Part shown: positions 1 to 14,808 of the stretch, piece by piece
Numbering within the stretch: the stretch's first letter is position 1
Layout: the number at the start of each line of letters is the position of its first letter
Origin: Thermothelomyces thermophilus ATCC 42464
Taxonomy: Eukaryota; Ascomycota; Sordariomycetes; Sordariales; Chaetomiaceae
Direction of reading: 5' to 3'
DNA: 64,000 nucleotides
Assembly: GCF_000226095.1 (NCBI RefSeq)
Contig: NC_016473.1
Span: forward strand, 744,001-808,000
The notes under the pieces: generated by a model
Seen by the model: the letters and a program-made list of their open reading frames with translations, nothing else
Database searches by the model: none
Told to the model about the DNA's origin: nothing
Position numbers and translations under genes: made by a program

Positions 1-3000
1 GGCGACCGGAATGACGAGAGGCAAAAGACAGGGCAGGGCAACTTATGAAACCACCTGGGCAGTTGCCAGAAAGCTGCCAGAAAGCCGAGGACGCACGGGC
101 AGCCGATTGATTCGGATGCTGGGGCGGGTGAAAGACAGGTGCCCTTAGCTTTTCATGCCTTTCGAACTTGGGTGAGAGGGGACAGGAGGGGAAAGGGAGA
201 CGAGGGGGGGTGGGGGGTAGGTAGGTAGGTAGGTAACTAGGCCTGGGGTTACAACAGAAAGATCCCGGGCTGGCGCCAGTTTTTAAGGGGCCCAGGGAGA
301 AGGAGACGACAAAGTTGCGTGTATGTACTACACCATTCTCGTCGGTGCCCCGCCAAACGCGCCCACACCGGCAATCCACTCATCAGGAGTCCATGAGAAC
401 TCGGCACTGCGCATCTACAAAGAAACGGACCTTTTCCCGTCTTGAGCGGCCGATGCCGTGCCATTGCGAACTAAGGATCTGCTGGTAAAAGCAAAGCACC
501 TTGAAGCAGCTTGCGCGTGCAGATGTGGTGCGGAGGTCTCGTAGGCACCCCGTGGGTCCAGGGCAGCTCCTGCCCAGACCCTCCAGACTCCAATCCATTT
601 CCCCCGTTGGCTGCAGGAGCGAACATGGGCGTTTGCATTCAGCGGGACTTGCCACAAAACCCACAAGGCGAGCGGTCCGTTCAATCCAGGCCGGCCCAAA
701 CCATTCATCAGCCAATCCGTGGACGCGATTGCCGTTACCCGCCTGGGCGAGTCGAATCTCGGGGCCCAGCTCCATTTTTCTGTGAACCCATGCAAATCCT
801 ACCGACCTTGTTTACACTACATACACTAGGAACTAGTTATGTACATACATACATACACCACATTACACCCACGCTAGCATGATTGCGTCGAAAGATCGCG
901 GCTCCGATCGGTTTGGGCGAAGCTGCCCATGAGGTCTGCTCTTTCGACGAGACAAGATGGGAGCGAATGGGCTGCTTTATTACTCCTTCATCCTAAATGC
1001 ACCCCAGCGCGGTGCACGGCAAGAACCGGTATATGCTGGCGGGTCGGAAATCCGCGATGCTGATCCGACCAGGCAAGATGGGTAATAGCCCAGGAGGATA
1101 TTGAATCCTTCCTCACCTCTCATCTGCACAATACTGCCAGAGTAGTATACGTCCACTCAGCGGGGGGCGGTACTGTACAGCATACACCCATCGGGATGGG
1201 GTTTGTGAGGTTACACTAGTTGAGACCAGAGCCTTGAAAGGAGGGTCCGGGTGCCGATGCCGAGCTATTGGGGCGACATGGCCAAAGTCACTACGACCTT
1301 CTTCTGGGGCCTCGACCAGCACTAAGCATGCAGCCGACGGTACTCCGTACATAACAGGATTTCTGGGCCGGCTGCACGGTCGCGCCATGGACACGCCTTT
1401 AACTGAACCCCGACTTGGATCGGGTACCTCTTGCGGCAGCTCGAGTCAAGTTTACTACTAGGAGTAGGGAGGGGCAAGCGATGTCAGCCAAGGCACGACA
1501 CGAGTTAGGATAAGCTTTTTGAGAGCACTGACCGCTGTTACCTAACGCCCATTGAACCTGGAGTATCCCGAGCTGACTCGGACTCGGGGGTAGTTTCGGA
1601 TTTTTATTTTTATTCTTATGTTTAGTCTCTCCCGAAAGGCATCGGTTCGTAGCCGTGTCCCGTCTTAACCGTCACCTCAGCATGCGCGCTGTGCATGCAT
1701 GCGTGGAGAGGTCGCAGCTCGGCGACCCTCTGTTGCCCAGGGTACTGGATATTAACTAACTACCTGCAGCGGCCGCTCATGGCCTCCTTTTGGCGGGGTT
1801 CGGGCTTGGATGAAAGTCTGAGTTCCCCGTACCGTGCTGTACCTCCGTGCGGATTACAGGAGTATACTGGCAAGTCTTTGTACTGTATGTATGTATGTAT
1901 GCACAACATAAAGCTGGGTGCCGATGCGGATCTGATACTGTACGGAATACTCCGTCCACTCCGTTGGTCACATTCTGTGGTCTGTACGGACGGAATATTG
2001 AAGGCCACCGAGCTGTTGCAGGCCTTGCGCCACCAGAGATCAGGAGCAGACAGCCTCCAATTGAGCGAGATGCGCCACACGATGGAGAAGGCAAAAGCAC
2101 AGTGCTTGACGCAGCAGCGTTACCTGCATATCCTACTACTCGGAGAGCACGAGATCAATGGCCTGCGGGGGATTCAGCCGTCAACTCCAATCCGCACCCG
2201 GCTGCTTCGTCATCAGCGCGCAGGACGCTCTGCCGTCTACATTTGACGTCCCATCTCTATATGTGAAAGCGATTTATGCTCAGCCCGTCCATCTGTCGTT
2301 GGTATCAACCACTCGAGGCGTAGGTTCGACACGCTGAGGTCGGCATCTTGGTGAGAGCGACAATATCCTTTCGCTTTCCGTAAGGCTAAGGCTCAGGCTC
2401 AACGAGGTGAAGGCTGGTATCCCTTTGCATTGTCGGACACAGTCTGTTAGACTTTGTTTGGGACAGCAATCCCTCTTTGTTTGTCGGTAGCTGATCCCAA
2501 GAGGGGGAGGGAAGCTATTGCTGATTTCCCCCTCCTCTCGTTTCAACGAGTGGAAGCAAAGACACACCCTTCAAACTCTGCTAACAAACAAACCGGGACT
2601 GTATCACTAGTACTATACAGAGCAATCAATAATGTCCTTCTATTGTTCGCAGTTCTGTCGAGGTTGGCTGGGCCTGGGTTGGCCCATGAGTTTGGATGTG
2701 ATGTCTGAGCAAGGCACGTGGTAGAATCCATCTTGCTTGCTGTTCAGACAAAGATTGGGAAACCCCGATAGCCATTGACTACCTAGGGTTGATATGATCA
2801 TCAACGCCAACCTTGGGCAGGAGCGAGCCGAAATCGGGATATTGATCAATGACTCAGCAGTATACGTATGCGGTCCGTTGTAGTAGTCTTCTTTCCCCCA
2901 TCGAACACCAACCCACTAAGCCATCAGGCTTTCGAAGGCCCCGTGTCCTCCAGCTAGTATTTCAGATATTTACCCATTCCGTCCCCTATAGCTTCCTCCC

Positions 3001-6000
3001 TCGTCTGTCTTTCGACACCCGTTCCCGGTTGCTAAATATGGGTCAGAAGAACTAGGAAAGAAAGATGGAAGGAGGATGAAAACGGTTTTGAGATCCGCTG
3101 CACCTGAACCATGCCCAGCTACTCGGGGTCAAACCCCGAGGCGCCTCAGATATTCTCGAGACACGCAGCCTCGAGAGACGGGCATACGATGGAAAGTCCC
3201 GCCGGAATCGGCCTCCCATTGCCATTGAGTCGCGACTAGCCGCCCAGGTCGTTTGGCAGCGCCCTGTTCCCGTAGCACCTCTAAGCTTCCCCCCTTCCTC
3301 CCCACCCCCAAAAAACTCTTCCCTCGGGAAGCATCATCTCCGAAACATACGCGCTCTGCCATGTCGAAGCGCGGCTCACGATGGTGCGATGGTCTTTGCG
3401 GCGTCCGCTGCCTTGAGCCCTCCTGCGGAGGAGGGGGGAGGGTCGGGACTGTTGTCCGTCCGTTCAGACCCGGCCCGGATGCCTTGAAGGAGTGCGTGTA
3501 ACGCGCCGTAGCCGTTTCAACCGGGGGCACAGGGCAGAGGCGAAACCTCCCTTCTGTTCCCCCTTCTCTCCTTCCTTCGTTTTTGACTTTGCGGGTGTGG
3601 GAACCGTGGCGGGCTTGCGGTGGGATGAAAAGGGGGTGAGGAAGGCGAGGCGGAGGCTGGCTTATTCTCAGAGGTGTTGATGGGAGCGGAGTTGCCGTCA
3701 GACGTCAAGGTCGTGCTCTGAAGATAGAGGAAAGAAAGAAAAAGAATGGGAGGGCTTGGAGGGAGGAAGGTGTGGTGACGAGGACTTTTGTGGGCGGTTA
3801 AGCACGCTGAATGATGGTGCTGGATGGAAGTATATATATATGCCAGGTAGAAGGGCAGGGTAAGTTAGCACTTGCGGGGAGGCGGACCCCGTCAAGAGCA
3901 GCTGCCATGTTTCTTGGGTTCGCTGGGGTCCTCCTTCAGTGGTTGAGGATTCTGATCGGTTGGATGTACATACATCACCGTGGACTCTTGTTGGATTCTG
4001 GCATCCATAACGAAATGAGTTGTCCGAATAGGCGACACTATAGACCTAAGAGAAGACCATACATCATCAACACAACCCCCAAGTCTTGATGAACGAGCTG
4101 GAGATGCGGATATTGGTGATGCTGGTAAAACTTACAGCCCCGTGTGGGCCTCTTGGGCTTTCTCTATCCCACTCCACATACCAGCGTCCAATTACCGTTC
4201 CACTTGAAAGTAATAACGGCCGCAACTCAGCATACACTACGCTGTAAACGCTGTCGGCACTAAAGGCTTGACGTCCAGGTAGATTACAAAAGAACCTGGC
4301 ACGAGGGCATTAGCTAGGGGGGTTGGCCCAGGAGCATCACGATGAAGTGAGACTACCAGACCAAGAAAGACTGCACCTGCTCTGGTCAAATGGGTTAGAG
4401 CGGTTTTAGGTTTAGACATCGCGCGATGCATTGTCCCAGATTCTCGTGTCTGGTGTCTCATGGTTGCTTTGTTTACCTCCCCCAACAACACCCTTATTTT
4501 ATGGGTTTCCCATTATCCTTCATTCCATCGCCCGGACATCTACTTTGGCTGGAGCCCTGTCAAAATGTGTATGTGTGTGGGGTGTGTGTGTGTGTGCGCG
4601 TGTGTGTGTGTGTGGCTTGCATTTCCAAACAAATTCGTATCTCTCCTGTCAAAGACTTCTACAACAGACAATTCCAGCTTGGTGCTGGAGACCGAGATCG
4701 GGCTGATTTAACGGTACCACTTCCGAATTTACACCCTGCATCTGGACTGACAGCATCCAGAGTGTTTCTTAGTCGGCTAGTGGGCAAGGTCCTGCAGAGC
4801 TTGCCACTTGGTTTGCATACCTACTGAGGTTGACGGGGAGATGCGGTGCTTTCCAAGGTTTGTCAGGCAAATCAACATTTTTGGCCAGTTGAGACTCCTG
4901 CTGTGCTCAAGTTGTTCGAAGGAGATAGCCACACGGAAGAAGCCCCAAGCAGTGGATTGGTGAGGCAGGCAGTTGAGGACAGTTTCGACCAAAATGGCTC
5001 TCTGCAACCGCATGCTGTTACTCCATTCACCCCACTCCGAGCTTAGGAAGCCATCTTCTCCATCGGACACGAGCCCGTCCGGCCTGGTACCAGCCACGTA
5101 AGATCTTTTGTTGCGCTGATGAGCGACACGCACCGGCTGCCCAGACGCAAGCAACTCCCTCTCTGTTCATGTACCATATACCCGGACAGCCAGTGACACA
5201 CCATGCGTCGGGGTAGAGTCGAGTCCGACCCCGTCATCATCTTGCCCTCGGCCTTGACAAACTAATACACAGTTTAGGCAAGTTGCCAAGTTGGCTGAGC
5301 TCTCGAGGGGTTTCTACGAAGAGCTACGGATACGCGGTGGCACAGAAGGATACCTACGCGCTACTAGCATGTACTGTACTGTGTGCATATACCTACAATG
5401 TGTGTATGTACAAAACTCACTACAGGCCATATTGCCCACCATACTTGGTAACGCGGTCGTCAGGGCGCTGGCACCGATGGCCCCGGGCTATTACTTGGGA
5501 ATGGATGGCGAGTCGGCTCGACGCTCCGCGGCGACAACAACTACTAGTTACTCGGTACACACACTAGTGTACGCAGTTAATAAACCCAAGCAAAAATCGC
5601 ACGGAGAGGGGCGCTTGTTGACGGCAAGATATATAAAGTATAACAACGGACCAACAGGACCTGCAGGTGGACGACAACCGACACAACCGAGCGAGCACGC
5701 TGCAATTGAAGTACCGAAGCCCCGCGTCGTCACCTGCATAGCCCAAAAGCGAGTTTCAGACCCTGGATGCAGAGGGACGCGTCTCTCTTTTTATTAGTTA
5801 GTGGTGTTTATGGAGTGTGTGCAGGAACATCTCGACTTCCCCGTCCTTTCAGGGATCTCTCAAGTTCACTACGCAGTAGTGCAGTTAGTTCGTGCATTCT
5901 GCGGGCGTCACCTGCAGCGTAGTGTAATAACCGTGTTGATGAGGCAGCTTTTGCACTTCTCAAGGGTTCAGGGGAGAGAAAAAAGTGGGGGTAGTGTAAT

Positions 6001-7531
6001 CCGTAAACATTCTCGCCCCAGATGACGGTGGTTTCCGGAGAATCCGTGCGTTTTGCAGACAGCACAGCCAGGGTGCGGTAGCTGTCCCCATTGGAGGGCA
6101 CCTGGCAGCTGCAGTCAGGGCGTGTGCTGCAGGTGCCGAATCCATCTTGCAGATGGGCGTGGGATGAAGACCAAGGGTTTGTTGTCACGGCGTGTTCTTT
6201 GCCTGCGAGAGCCGAGCGATCCTCTCTCAGCCGATCTTTGTGACGGAAAAGTTCCAACGTTGCAGGGTGACCTCGCTAGCCCGCCAACCAATGGTCGCAC
6301 TTGGTCGGAGAACGCGGTCTTTCTTGTGGTCGTGGTCTCTCAGAGGCTGGGACGAAATATCATTCTGTCGGTTGGTCTCACTCGCGGGCTTGGCGTGTTG
6401 AGTTCCGGGGTTTCCCCTCTGATATTGCTTGTTTCTTTTTCTCGGTCTCTTTCTAGTAATGGTTGTGTATATCGGCAATTTGGGTCATGACGGCCGCACG
6501 ACAACAGGCTAAGCGAAGTGACAGCCTGCATCTTGAATCATTACACTCCGCAGCACAAGTACATTAGGCACAGCAATTGTGTAGTGTATATACTACAGGT
6601 ATGTATGTACCTGTAGAATGTATACACACTCCGTAGTTATTACTTCTTTTGGGTCTGTTGACGGAACTGCCAGACCCGCCCCCAGACCCTCGAGTCTTAC
6701 TTTAGCCACGAGATGGACTTGACCCCTCGATCAAAAAAAGCATGGTCCAATGCACGTTACCGTGCAGGAAGGCATGTGGCAGTGGATATCGACCCCGGCC
6801 ACGCATAAGAAATAAATCGGCACGGACACAATGTGATACCTGATCTGGACTCCTCGAGGGCGCGGGACCTGGGAAGCCGGGACGGACATCGCAGCTCCCG
6901 ATCGCTGAAAGGCGTGGAGGGTCGTACAGTACAACAGCGGCACAGCGGGAATTTCTGGCGTGCAAATCTCGAGCTTCCGGCCGTGTCTGGATCGCCAAAC
7001 CACTAACTTACAGGAGGGAGGGAATCCACACTAACTACTCCGTAATTTACTCTGTATTGATTTAACTAACGCGGTTGCGCCTCCGTCGAGTATGCAGTGT
7101 ACCGTATACGGTTTTGTGTTAGTAGGGGACTAGTGCAGCCGGTCCGTTCTGGTTAATTGCCGCGCAAAAAATGACAGCTCCTCCACTCATTCTGCCGTAT
7201 TATCACCAGAGGCGCCGCTTCTTGTTAGTTGGTGTACCAAGTAGCTCAGGAGAGCCCTCGCATCCATCATGATCCGGCACCATGATGACCCGGTATCGGC
7301 GATGGTGAGCCGCAGCCGAGCGAAGTACCGACTTGGAATGCACTGTTTAGACGACCAACCGAGGCATGTATGAAGGTATGTGTATGTACATGTATGTACC
7401 TACCTTATGTACTGTACGGATTACCTTGAAATGAGCAATGAGAGAGGTTCCCCGTATGCGGAGTAGCATCCCATCACACGCAGACATGGGACGGGGACTG
7501 CTCCGTAGCTACCCTCCAAATATCACCCGGT

Positions 7532-7575
<44 letters not shown>

Positions 7576-10425
7576 CGCCTGTTCTCATGCATAGTCGTGC
7601 CGTTCCGATCCAGTGATGGTTCAGCAGCCGCGGCCTCGCCTATCTCTTAGCTCCAGTGCCGTCGTTCGAGACGAAATGAACAAGCATGGAAAAAGACTCG
7701 AAGTCATGAAACGGGAAGAGCTCCGGTGGAGCACAGCCCATTGGCCGCACCCCCACCATCTCCACCCGTGGGACCTCAGCCAGCGAGCCCGGGGGGGATC
7801 TTCAACATCCTATCACGTCGGGAAATTAGCCTCAACTTGGCGCCGGTTCCTATTCGCTGCCTCGCGGCCGTCACAGGAGGGCCTGATCCCAAACGGGCTA
7901 GCGAGCTGGTGCCTATCCCGGCGCCTTGTCCCTTTTTGGGGAGCAGTGTTAGAGTTGGCACCGTGCGGCCATTTGCGCTTTCTCGACGAGTCCTTGCAGA
8001 TTGAGTTGCGCTTCTGCGAGGCTGCCCTTCCAAGGTGGATGACGGTGATCTTGCAACCCCGGAAAGATAACCACATGCTTGTACGCGTCGTATCGTAGTG
8101 TAAGGTAAAATAGCAGGAGATACCAAGGCACGGGAGTGGGCGAGGCGCGTATGTAGTGTGCACTGCGCACTATGTAGTCGTGCACCGCTTTGGAGAGTCT
8201 GCTGCGACCTTCGCCAGATGAAACCCGAGATTCCCTCGTCGGGACAGTTTCCCGCTCTAAGTTGGCACCGTCGAGTGCTCGGGAATTGCAAACAATACGC
8301 GAACCAGGGAAGTTCCCCCTTCCATCCTTGTCTTCTCGAATGTTTTTAGTGTACCGAGCACAGCAATCCTCGCCAGCGGAAGGGCCCCCAGCCCGGCCCC
8401 AATCCGACCCAGCCCTTCGGCGCCCTGAGATGGCCGGGGCTTTGAGCGAGTCAATGTGTCTCTCCATCCTTCGATAACTTCCGCAGTAGTGTAATGCACA
8501 GTACAGTACATAGGCTAATCCGTGCACCACAGTACTTAGTCGACTCAAGTACGGATATATGGTGGATGAATGCCCGCCGAGGCTGCCGGAAATCGAGTTG
8601 TGCGGCTGTGAACTGCACAAAGGTCCAGGTCAGATTGCTGCTGCCGTTAGTTAATCCTATTGATGGATACCTGAAACATGTCGACAGCGATCGTACATGC
8701 TCGTCCCGCGCGTGCAGACTGCGGAGCCAATCTTGAGCCGCCTCGCCTTCCTTCGCGGATGGTTGGAGGCTGAAGAGGGAGACGTGCGAGTGGGAGCCCG
8801 GCAGGGTGCGCCGGTCATTGGCCCGTGTTTTTGTTCGGCGGTTGCGCGGGTGTCTCGAGAGCTCCTCGCGGTCGTGGCAGCAGCTTCCAGATTCGCGCCA
8901 AGATGTCCAGGTGGTGCCCGGATTAGCGTAGTGTTGTGTGCGGAATACTATTACATACGCTCCACAACAAGGGAACGCACGCATGCAAGCAGAGTTGCAG
9001 GGCTCCTCGACTATCCCCTGATGGTTTCCTTCGAAGAGTGGAGCAATCACACAGAGCCCAGGCCTGGTAATGTACGGATTACAATACCATCCCACGTCCG
9101 CTAGCGGGGAGTTGCACCTGAGGCGTCATCATCCTCCTTTTCTTCTCGGTTTTGTTTCTGAAGCGCAGCTGCTTCTCTGCGCACGCTCGCCCGTGTGTGT
9201 GTGTTTTCTAGGACGCCGATTCGACTTCGTCCGTCCGGTCAGTTCGGTCTGACGAACGACCTCGGCACAGCGTGCTTCCTCCTTTCTAAACTCTCCTTTC
9301 ATTCGACGAGTCGCGCGATACGATACCCTGTTCCCTTTCTTTCCGATCACAATCCTCGTTACGTTTTCTCTTCGAGTCTCTCTTTAGCAGCCGGGGCCTT
9401 CTTTTCTACTGACACTTTATTTTCTCGACCGGGCTGCACTCGAGGTTAAAAAAAAAGGTACGGGGCAACTCCAGACTGACGTCGTCTCCCATGATCTGCA
9501 GTCTTACTTTCAACCGGCCTTTGCTAACCAACCGAGACATTCCTGCCTGCAGAAGATCGCGACGTCCTTGTCTCGCCTTGGAATGCGCAGCCATTGAGAC
9601 CGCGACAAACCCACTGCAGTAGTTTATCCACCTCCCGATTCCACTCCCTCGTTCCGAATTGGGAAGTGTTCGAGAAACGCCAGCCTTGGATCCCGGCCCC
9701 GAACATTGTCTCTTTGCCAAACTGAAAGTCTGCGCCTCCCTCCACGACTTCATTACCGCCTGCGCGACATCTGATTCTGCAATCTGTAAGTTGGTTGGAT
9801 CTCGGTTCTCGCCCAATATCGGTTCCCTCCTCCGCTCCAGGGTACCCTAGACCCAACGGGGCGGTCGCTTATATTCGGGAACTCCCCCTAATCCCCTTTT
9901 ATTTCACCTGCTATAGTTAAAGCTCTCTCAGACGCCACTCGGTTGGCAGCGTTGCTAATTGACCAATTGCGACAGGACTGTGGTCGCAACGGATGGGAAT
10001 ATTACAGTACAAGAAAGTCAGCAACAGCACTAACAGCGACGACTACAATTGAATCCGAGCGATTGCTATCCCGAGTTGTTGCAGCAAACCATCTGGGTAG
10101 TCTTCGGTTGCGCATATCGTGAATTCCGTGCGACACGAACTTATCCTGAACATTGACGTTCGGCTGAGCTTCCGAGTTAGGGGTCTCCCCGTCGAAGCTT
10201 GGCTCATCAGCTTGAAACAGACCGAAATCAAGCTTGTGCTAGTCGACAGGGATCATCGCAGTTTGGGCTATTGGAGTTTGGCACTACCACTTACACGCGC
10301 TTGCGCACACAAATCCGCGTTATTGGGTAACAGCTTCTTCAACAGTCCAAATGACCTGAGCTCTTCCCCGACCAAGCGAGAGACGGCGTACTCTGTCGGT
10401 TCCGGGCTGTCACACTGCATTCACC
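1..10425. other. Gene-poor left region, no supported gene
   Basis: No open frame here shows the C/G third-position bias, splice structure or family similarity seen in the rest of the window. The longest frames are minus-strand frames of about 220 codons at 7.9-9.1 kb. They overlap one another and read as unbiased, Cys/Arg/Ser-rich translations. The stretch contains short GGTA repeats near 217-235, GTATGTAC-type repeats (840-856, 1885-1900, 6600-6610, 7376-7400), a 39-nt T run (7537-7575), and several TACGGAGTA or TACGGATTAC motifs. The last kilobase (about 9.1-10.4 kb) is the likely promoter and leader of the NUM1/ApsA gene. Base composition is moderate, not strongly AT-rich, so there is no obvious RIP-type decay. 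Confidence 0.6.
7537..7575 (+). repeat. Poly(T) run of 39 nt
   Basis: An uninterrupted run of 39 thymines in intergenic DNA. It could be the poly(A) tail footprint of a retroposed sequence on the minus strand or simple slippage. I see no recognisable body next to it. Confidence 0.85.
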
Positions 10426-13400
10426 ATGAACGTGTGGGAAACCGAAGACGAATCGGCCGGGCCGACACTCTCCCGCGCGGTGTCGCGGAGCTCTCGAAAA
10501 TCGAAGAGATCTATCACGCCTCCTGGGAAGAAAGGCAAAAGCCGCTCCCCCCCGCCGGTTCCTGGAGACAAGAGTGAGAGAGGATCCAAGAGATCGTCCA
10601 GGGATGTCACCAACGATGAGAACATCAGCATTCTGGACCCCCGTCGCTTCACGCCCACCCTCCATGCGAGCCTGGTTTCCGAGATTCTTTCCCTCAGGCG
10701 TGACCAGGAAGAAAAGCTGAAGATCATCGAGAGCCTCGAAAGTTCCCTGCACGCGGCCCGGGAAGAGTCTGAGTTTTTGCAAGCGTCACTATTGGCCACA
10801 GGGAAGGAGAGTAGGTCATTGAAGCGGCAGCTGTCCTTGTTGGAAGGCGGGACATCTTCCGCGCTGGGGGAGTTAGCAAAGGAGCGCGATGAAGCAATCG
10901 AGTCGGCTGCGGAGGCCCGAAAGCGGCTCGAAGCGGTACAGAAGAAACTGCGGAGTCAGGAAGAAGATTCGGAGCGCGTACATGGGCAGTGGGCAAAGGA
11001 GAAAGAAGAATGGGAGGATGAGAAGCGGAAATACGAGCGGAGGATTCACGTCGCCGAGACGCGGCTGAAGGCGGTTCTAGAAGAGGTCGCCGCATTCCAA
11101 GCCGCTCAGGCCCAAGGGCAAAATGGGCAAAATGGGCAAAATGGGCAAAATGGGCCGGCCAACGGGGCCGAGAGCGACGGGGAGGACGGCAGCGTCAAGG
11201 ATAACAACGATGCCGCCAGCGTGAGGAGCATGAGCCTCACGAACAGCGTCCGGTTCTCGGTTGCGAACAGCATCCTCAAGGCGACGGGGAACTCCCTCGC
11301 CGACGAGTTGGGATTCGACGGCGGTTACGACGACGACAGCGACTATGGCGGCCGGGACAGTGTCCTGTCTAAGGGGGGGCACATGCGGAACTTCAGCCGG
11401 GATAGCCTAGCAGTCAAGACGCATCAGAGACACTGGAGCACTGACAGCCTGGTGAGGCCCGGAAGCGTAGCTCGCGGAAAGCTGGCTTTCAACCGTGCTG
11501 CGCTCGAGAGGCTGGAGGACGGCATGGTCAAAGAGGACGACGAGTCTCTTCCGCCCGCCCCCCCCAAGGTCAGCTATGTCGACACTGGGATACAGTTCTC
11601 ACCCCCGCCGTCGCCGAAGATCGTTCCTGTCAAGCCGCCGGCGCCCGACCCTGCGTCCTTCGTGCAGCGGCACGAGCGGGTTTGCGATGTCGACAGCCCT
11701 CCCCGTGCCGACCAGGAGATTGAGGCAAATCAGCGGAGGAAACGAGTGAGTGCCACTCAGCCGCTCGCTATTAGGATGCCCGGAATCCACAGCTTGATGG
11801 TCAACGGATCATCTCAAACGGTCGAGGAGCCCCTAAGCCCACCGAGGACGCCCAAATCGCCACTGCAGGAGGCAGCCCCGTCTCCGAGACCGAAGACCCC
11901 GCCGCCACCGCCGCCGCGGCCTGTCATGGTCTCCGCTTCAACGCAGACCGAGGAGGCGCCTCCTCCTCCTCCTCCTCCTCTCGATCCCTCTCTCCTTGCC
12001 CTCCCGATGCCCGTTCCCAGCATCAGCATCATTCCTCCAACAAGCCGCCCGACCACACCACGCGAGCCGCTTCTTCCGCAGCTCACCAAGGACTTCGGAT
12101 GCCAAGTCTCCTTGCAAACCACCATCTCCGTGACGTCGACCTCGATGCAAACAGAGGAGATCCGGGTTGATAAACGGCTGGACAAACTTCCTCCGCACCT
12201 TCACCCGTCCGCCATCACGTCTAGGCCATCCTCGCCCGCCGGCGGTGCTGCAGAAAATGCCACAGAGGATACTCGGCAGTTCACGCCAGTGCCGGGAACT
12301 CTGCCCCCGCGGAACCCGCGGCGGTTGACGAGCAAGCGGAGCCTCAACGACATGCCCTCATCCCCACCGATAGCCCCGTCTATCCTGGAAGAAGAAACCT
12401 CTGATCTCTACCCGGGGAACAACGATAACGGACCGCTCTCGAGTCAGAGAGCTCCTATGCGGCGGCCGCCCCGAATCAGCAGCTTGTTCGCCGGCTTTGA
12501 TGGAAACAGCTCCGATGAGGCTGATGAATTCATGGATGCTGAACTCAGCGACTCCGAATACCGCACCGCCCTGTCCGCGCCAAACCCCAGAAGCGGGTCG
12601 AGCCTCGGCGGCAAGCGGAACTCGATTGGAACTGTGACCTCGTCCGAGAACACGTTTTCACTGAAGGCCAGCAACCGCCTGTTTGGCCGCGGGTCCGAGG
12701 ATGGCGAGGCGTTCGACTACGGATCTTACCCGACTCATGACATGCGGGATTCGTCCTTCGGCAGGAGAGTCTCGAGACGCGGCGGCCGGCCTTCGGCCTT
12801 CGGGACCAAATCAAGCGTCATGCGCCGGGCCGTCATGATCCAAAACGGCATCGCTTCCCACCAGAGGGCCAGGAGCCCCAGCATAACGGATCCGAGGGAG
12901 CCTCCGTTCCCCATCCCGACGCGCGCTAGTTCTAGGAAGCCGCCCATCAGCATCAGCGCCCCAAGCGATGGGCGCGCAAGCCCAAGCAAGGGTTCGGATG
13001 CCTGGTCTAGGCGGGGTTCTGGCAGGAGTCACTACCGTGCCAGCAGCATTCGCAAGGTGCGCTCTGCGGCGGTCATGCCCCGGAGCCATAGGAACCGGCG
13101 ACGCGGCAGCCGCTCGCCGCCTCCCGTCTCGCTGTCGACCGAAGCGCCCGAGAGTCCCGGGCTTCCTCCGTTGCCGGGCAACGACATCACGGCGCCGCGC
13201 ACGAGAGATGGGTACATGGCGCCGAGAGACAGGAGCCACAGGTCTCAGCCGTCAACCACGACGGCGAACACCGCCGACACGGGAGCCGCGTCGCACGGCG
13301 GCTCGAACCAGACACCCACAGTGGTGGACGCCATTGCCCAAACCATGGTGGGCGAATGGATGTTCAAATATGTGCGGAGGCGAAAGTCATTTGGGGTTGC

Positions 13401-14590
13401 AGACGCCAAGGGCGGCGATGACAGTAGCAACGACCGTCATAAGAGGTGGGTGTGGCTCGCGCCGTACGAGCGTTCGATTCTCTGGAGCAGCAAGCAGCCA
13501 ACCTCGGGAAGCGCGCTCTTGGGCAAATCCGGCCGCAAATGTAGGTGATCTTTTCCCGATGCCGGATTTTTTTTTTTTTGATGGATTTTCGGATTGCTGA
13601 CACTGAGCAGTGGCGATCCAGTCGGTGCTGGATGTCAAAGACGACAACCCGCCTCCAAAGGGGGTCGCCAGCATCTTCAACAGGTCGATTCTCATCTTGA
13701 CGCCACAGCGAGCCCTGAAGTTTACCGCCACCAGCGCCGAACGCCATTACATCTGGTTGACGTCGCTCTCGTTCCTTGCGCACTCTAACCAAGCCATACC
13801 GGAGACTTTGATGGTCCCGCAGCCGAAACCGTTAGCCGAGCAATACGAGTTACCAAAGCCCAAACGGCGGGCAATTCGGGACTCGATCCGCCTCACCAAG
13901 GCCAAAGCAGGCGTCAAGTCGGATCCGGTAACGGCGGAGTCGCAGCCGGACAGTGCCCCGCCGGCCATTCCCACCTTCCGGCCCCGTCCAGTGCCCGAGG
14001 TCTACAGTCACCCCGCGCATGCGCGCGACCTGTCGAGAGATACCGCTGAGCCGCCCCCCATCCCTCGATTCTCCGACCGGACAAACCACGCACCGGTGGT
14101 ACACGGGCGCAAGCGCAGCAACACCGGCGGGCACACCGGCCCGCCCATCTCGTTTAGAGGCTTCTCGGGCACGGCTGGGAGCGGCGGGTATCACACGGCG
14201 TCGAACAGCACGGCTGGCAACAGCGTCATGACCGCCGGGTCGTCGGACATTTACAGCAACACCGGAGCCAGCGCCATCACGGGATCGAGTGCCATGACGT
14301 GGGCGACGCCCTCGGTTCGCACGTCGGAAGCCTCGAGCCGGCCGAGCGGGCCCGGCACGAATAACTTTTTTGACGCCATCGGCACGGTGCGCATGGAGGC
14401 CTTCATCAGCCCCCTCACGTGGAGCGATACGCCGCCGTACGAGCTGGACGACTACCGGCTAATGGCGCGACGGCGGAGCAAAGAGCTCCGGCGCCGTACC
14501 AGCCGCAGCAGCCGGCAGAGTCGCACCACGCGAGCCACGGACGACTTGGACGAGTGGTATCTGAGGGACGATCCCTTCAGGGGATTTTAG
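10426..14590 (+). CDS. num1: NUM1/ApsA-type cortical nuclear-migration protein
   Basis: Exons 10426-13540 and 13611-14590 give 1364 aa. The 70-bp intron has donor GTAGGT and acceptor GAGCAG, and the splice turns ...GRK into LAIQSVLD without breaking the domain. Residues about 75-230 form a Glu/Lys/Arg-rich coiled coil. The middle is a long disordered Ser/Pro-rich region with a four-fold Gly-Gln-Asn repeat (11118-11151). Residues about 966-1098 match the Mcp5/Num1-type C-terminal PH domain (VVDAIAQTMVGEWMFKYVRR, later FTATSAERHYIWLTSLSFL), which spans the intron. In yeast and Aspergillus, NUM1/ApsA proteins anchor dynein at the cell cortex by PH-phosphoinositide binding and position nuclei and spindles. 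At 1364 aa it is shorter than Aspergillus ApsA (about 1.7 k aa). The start is the ATG in CACCATGA context; no upstream in-frame extension is visible. Confidence 0.9.
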
Positions 14591-14776
14591 GAGAGCTTTC
14601 CTCCTCTCGGCCTTGCCTCCTTTCATTACATCTCGCGGCTCTCGCCGCAATCCAGTCATGACTGACGCTTTTCCTATTGCTTTCTAATCTCTCTTCTTGG
14701 TCAACCGAACCCAAAACGAGAACGAAAAAAAGGTCTCCTGGGGTCCTTCTTTCACGACCAGCATATGCTTGTCATC

Positions 14777-14808
<32 letters not shown>

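Noticed and set aside
7949-9095. Overlapping minus-strand frames of 223 and 214 codons
   Set aside because: They overlap each other, show no third-position bias, have Cys/Arg/Ser-rich random-looking translations and lack splice or family support.
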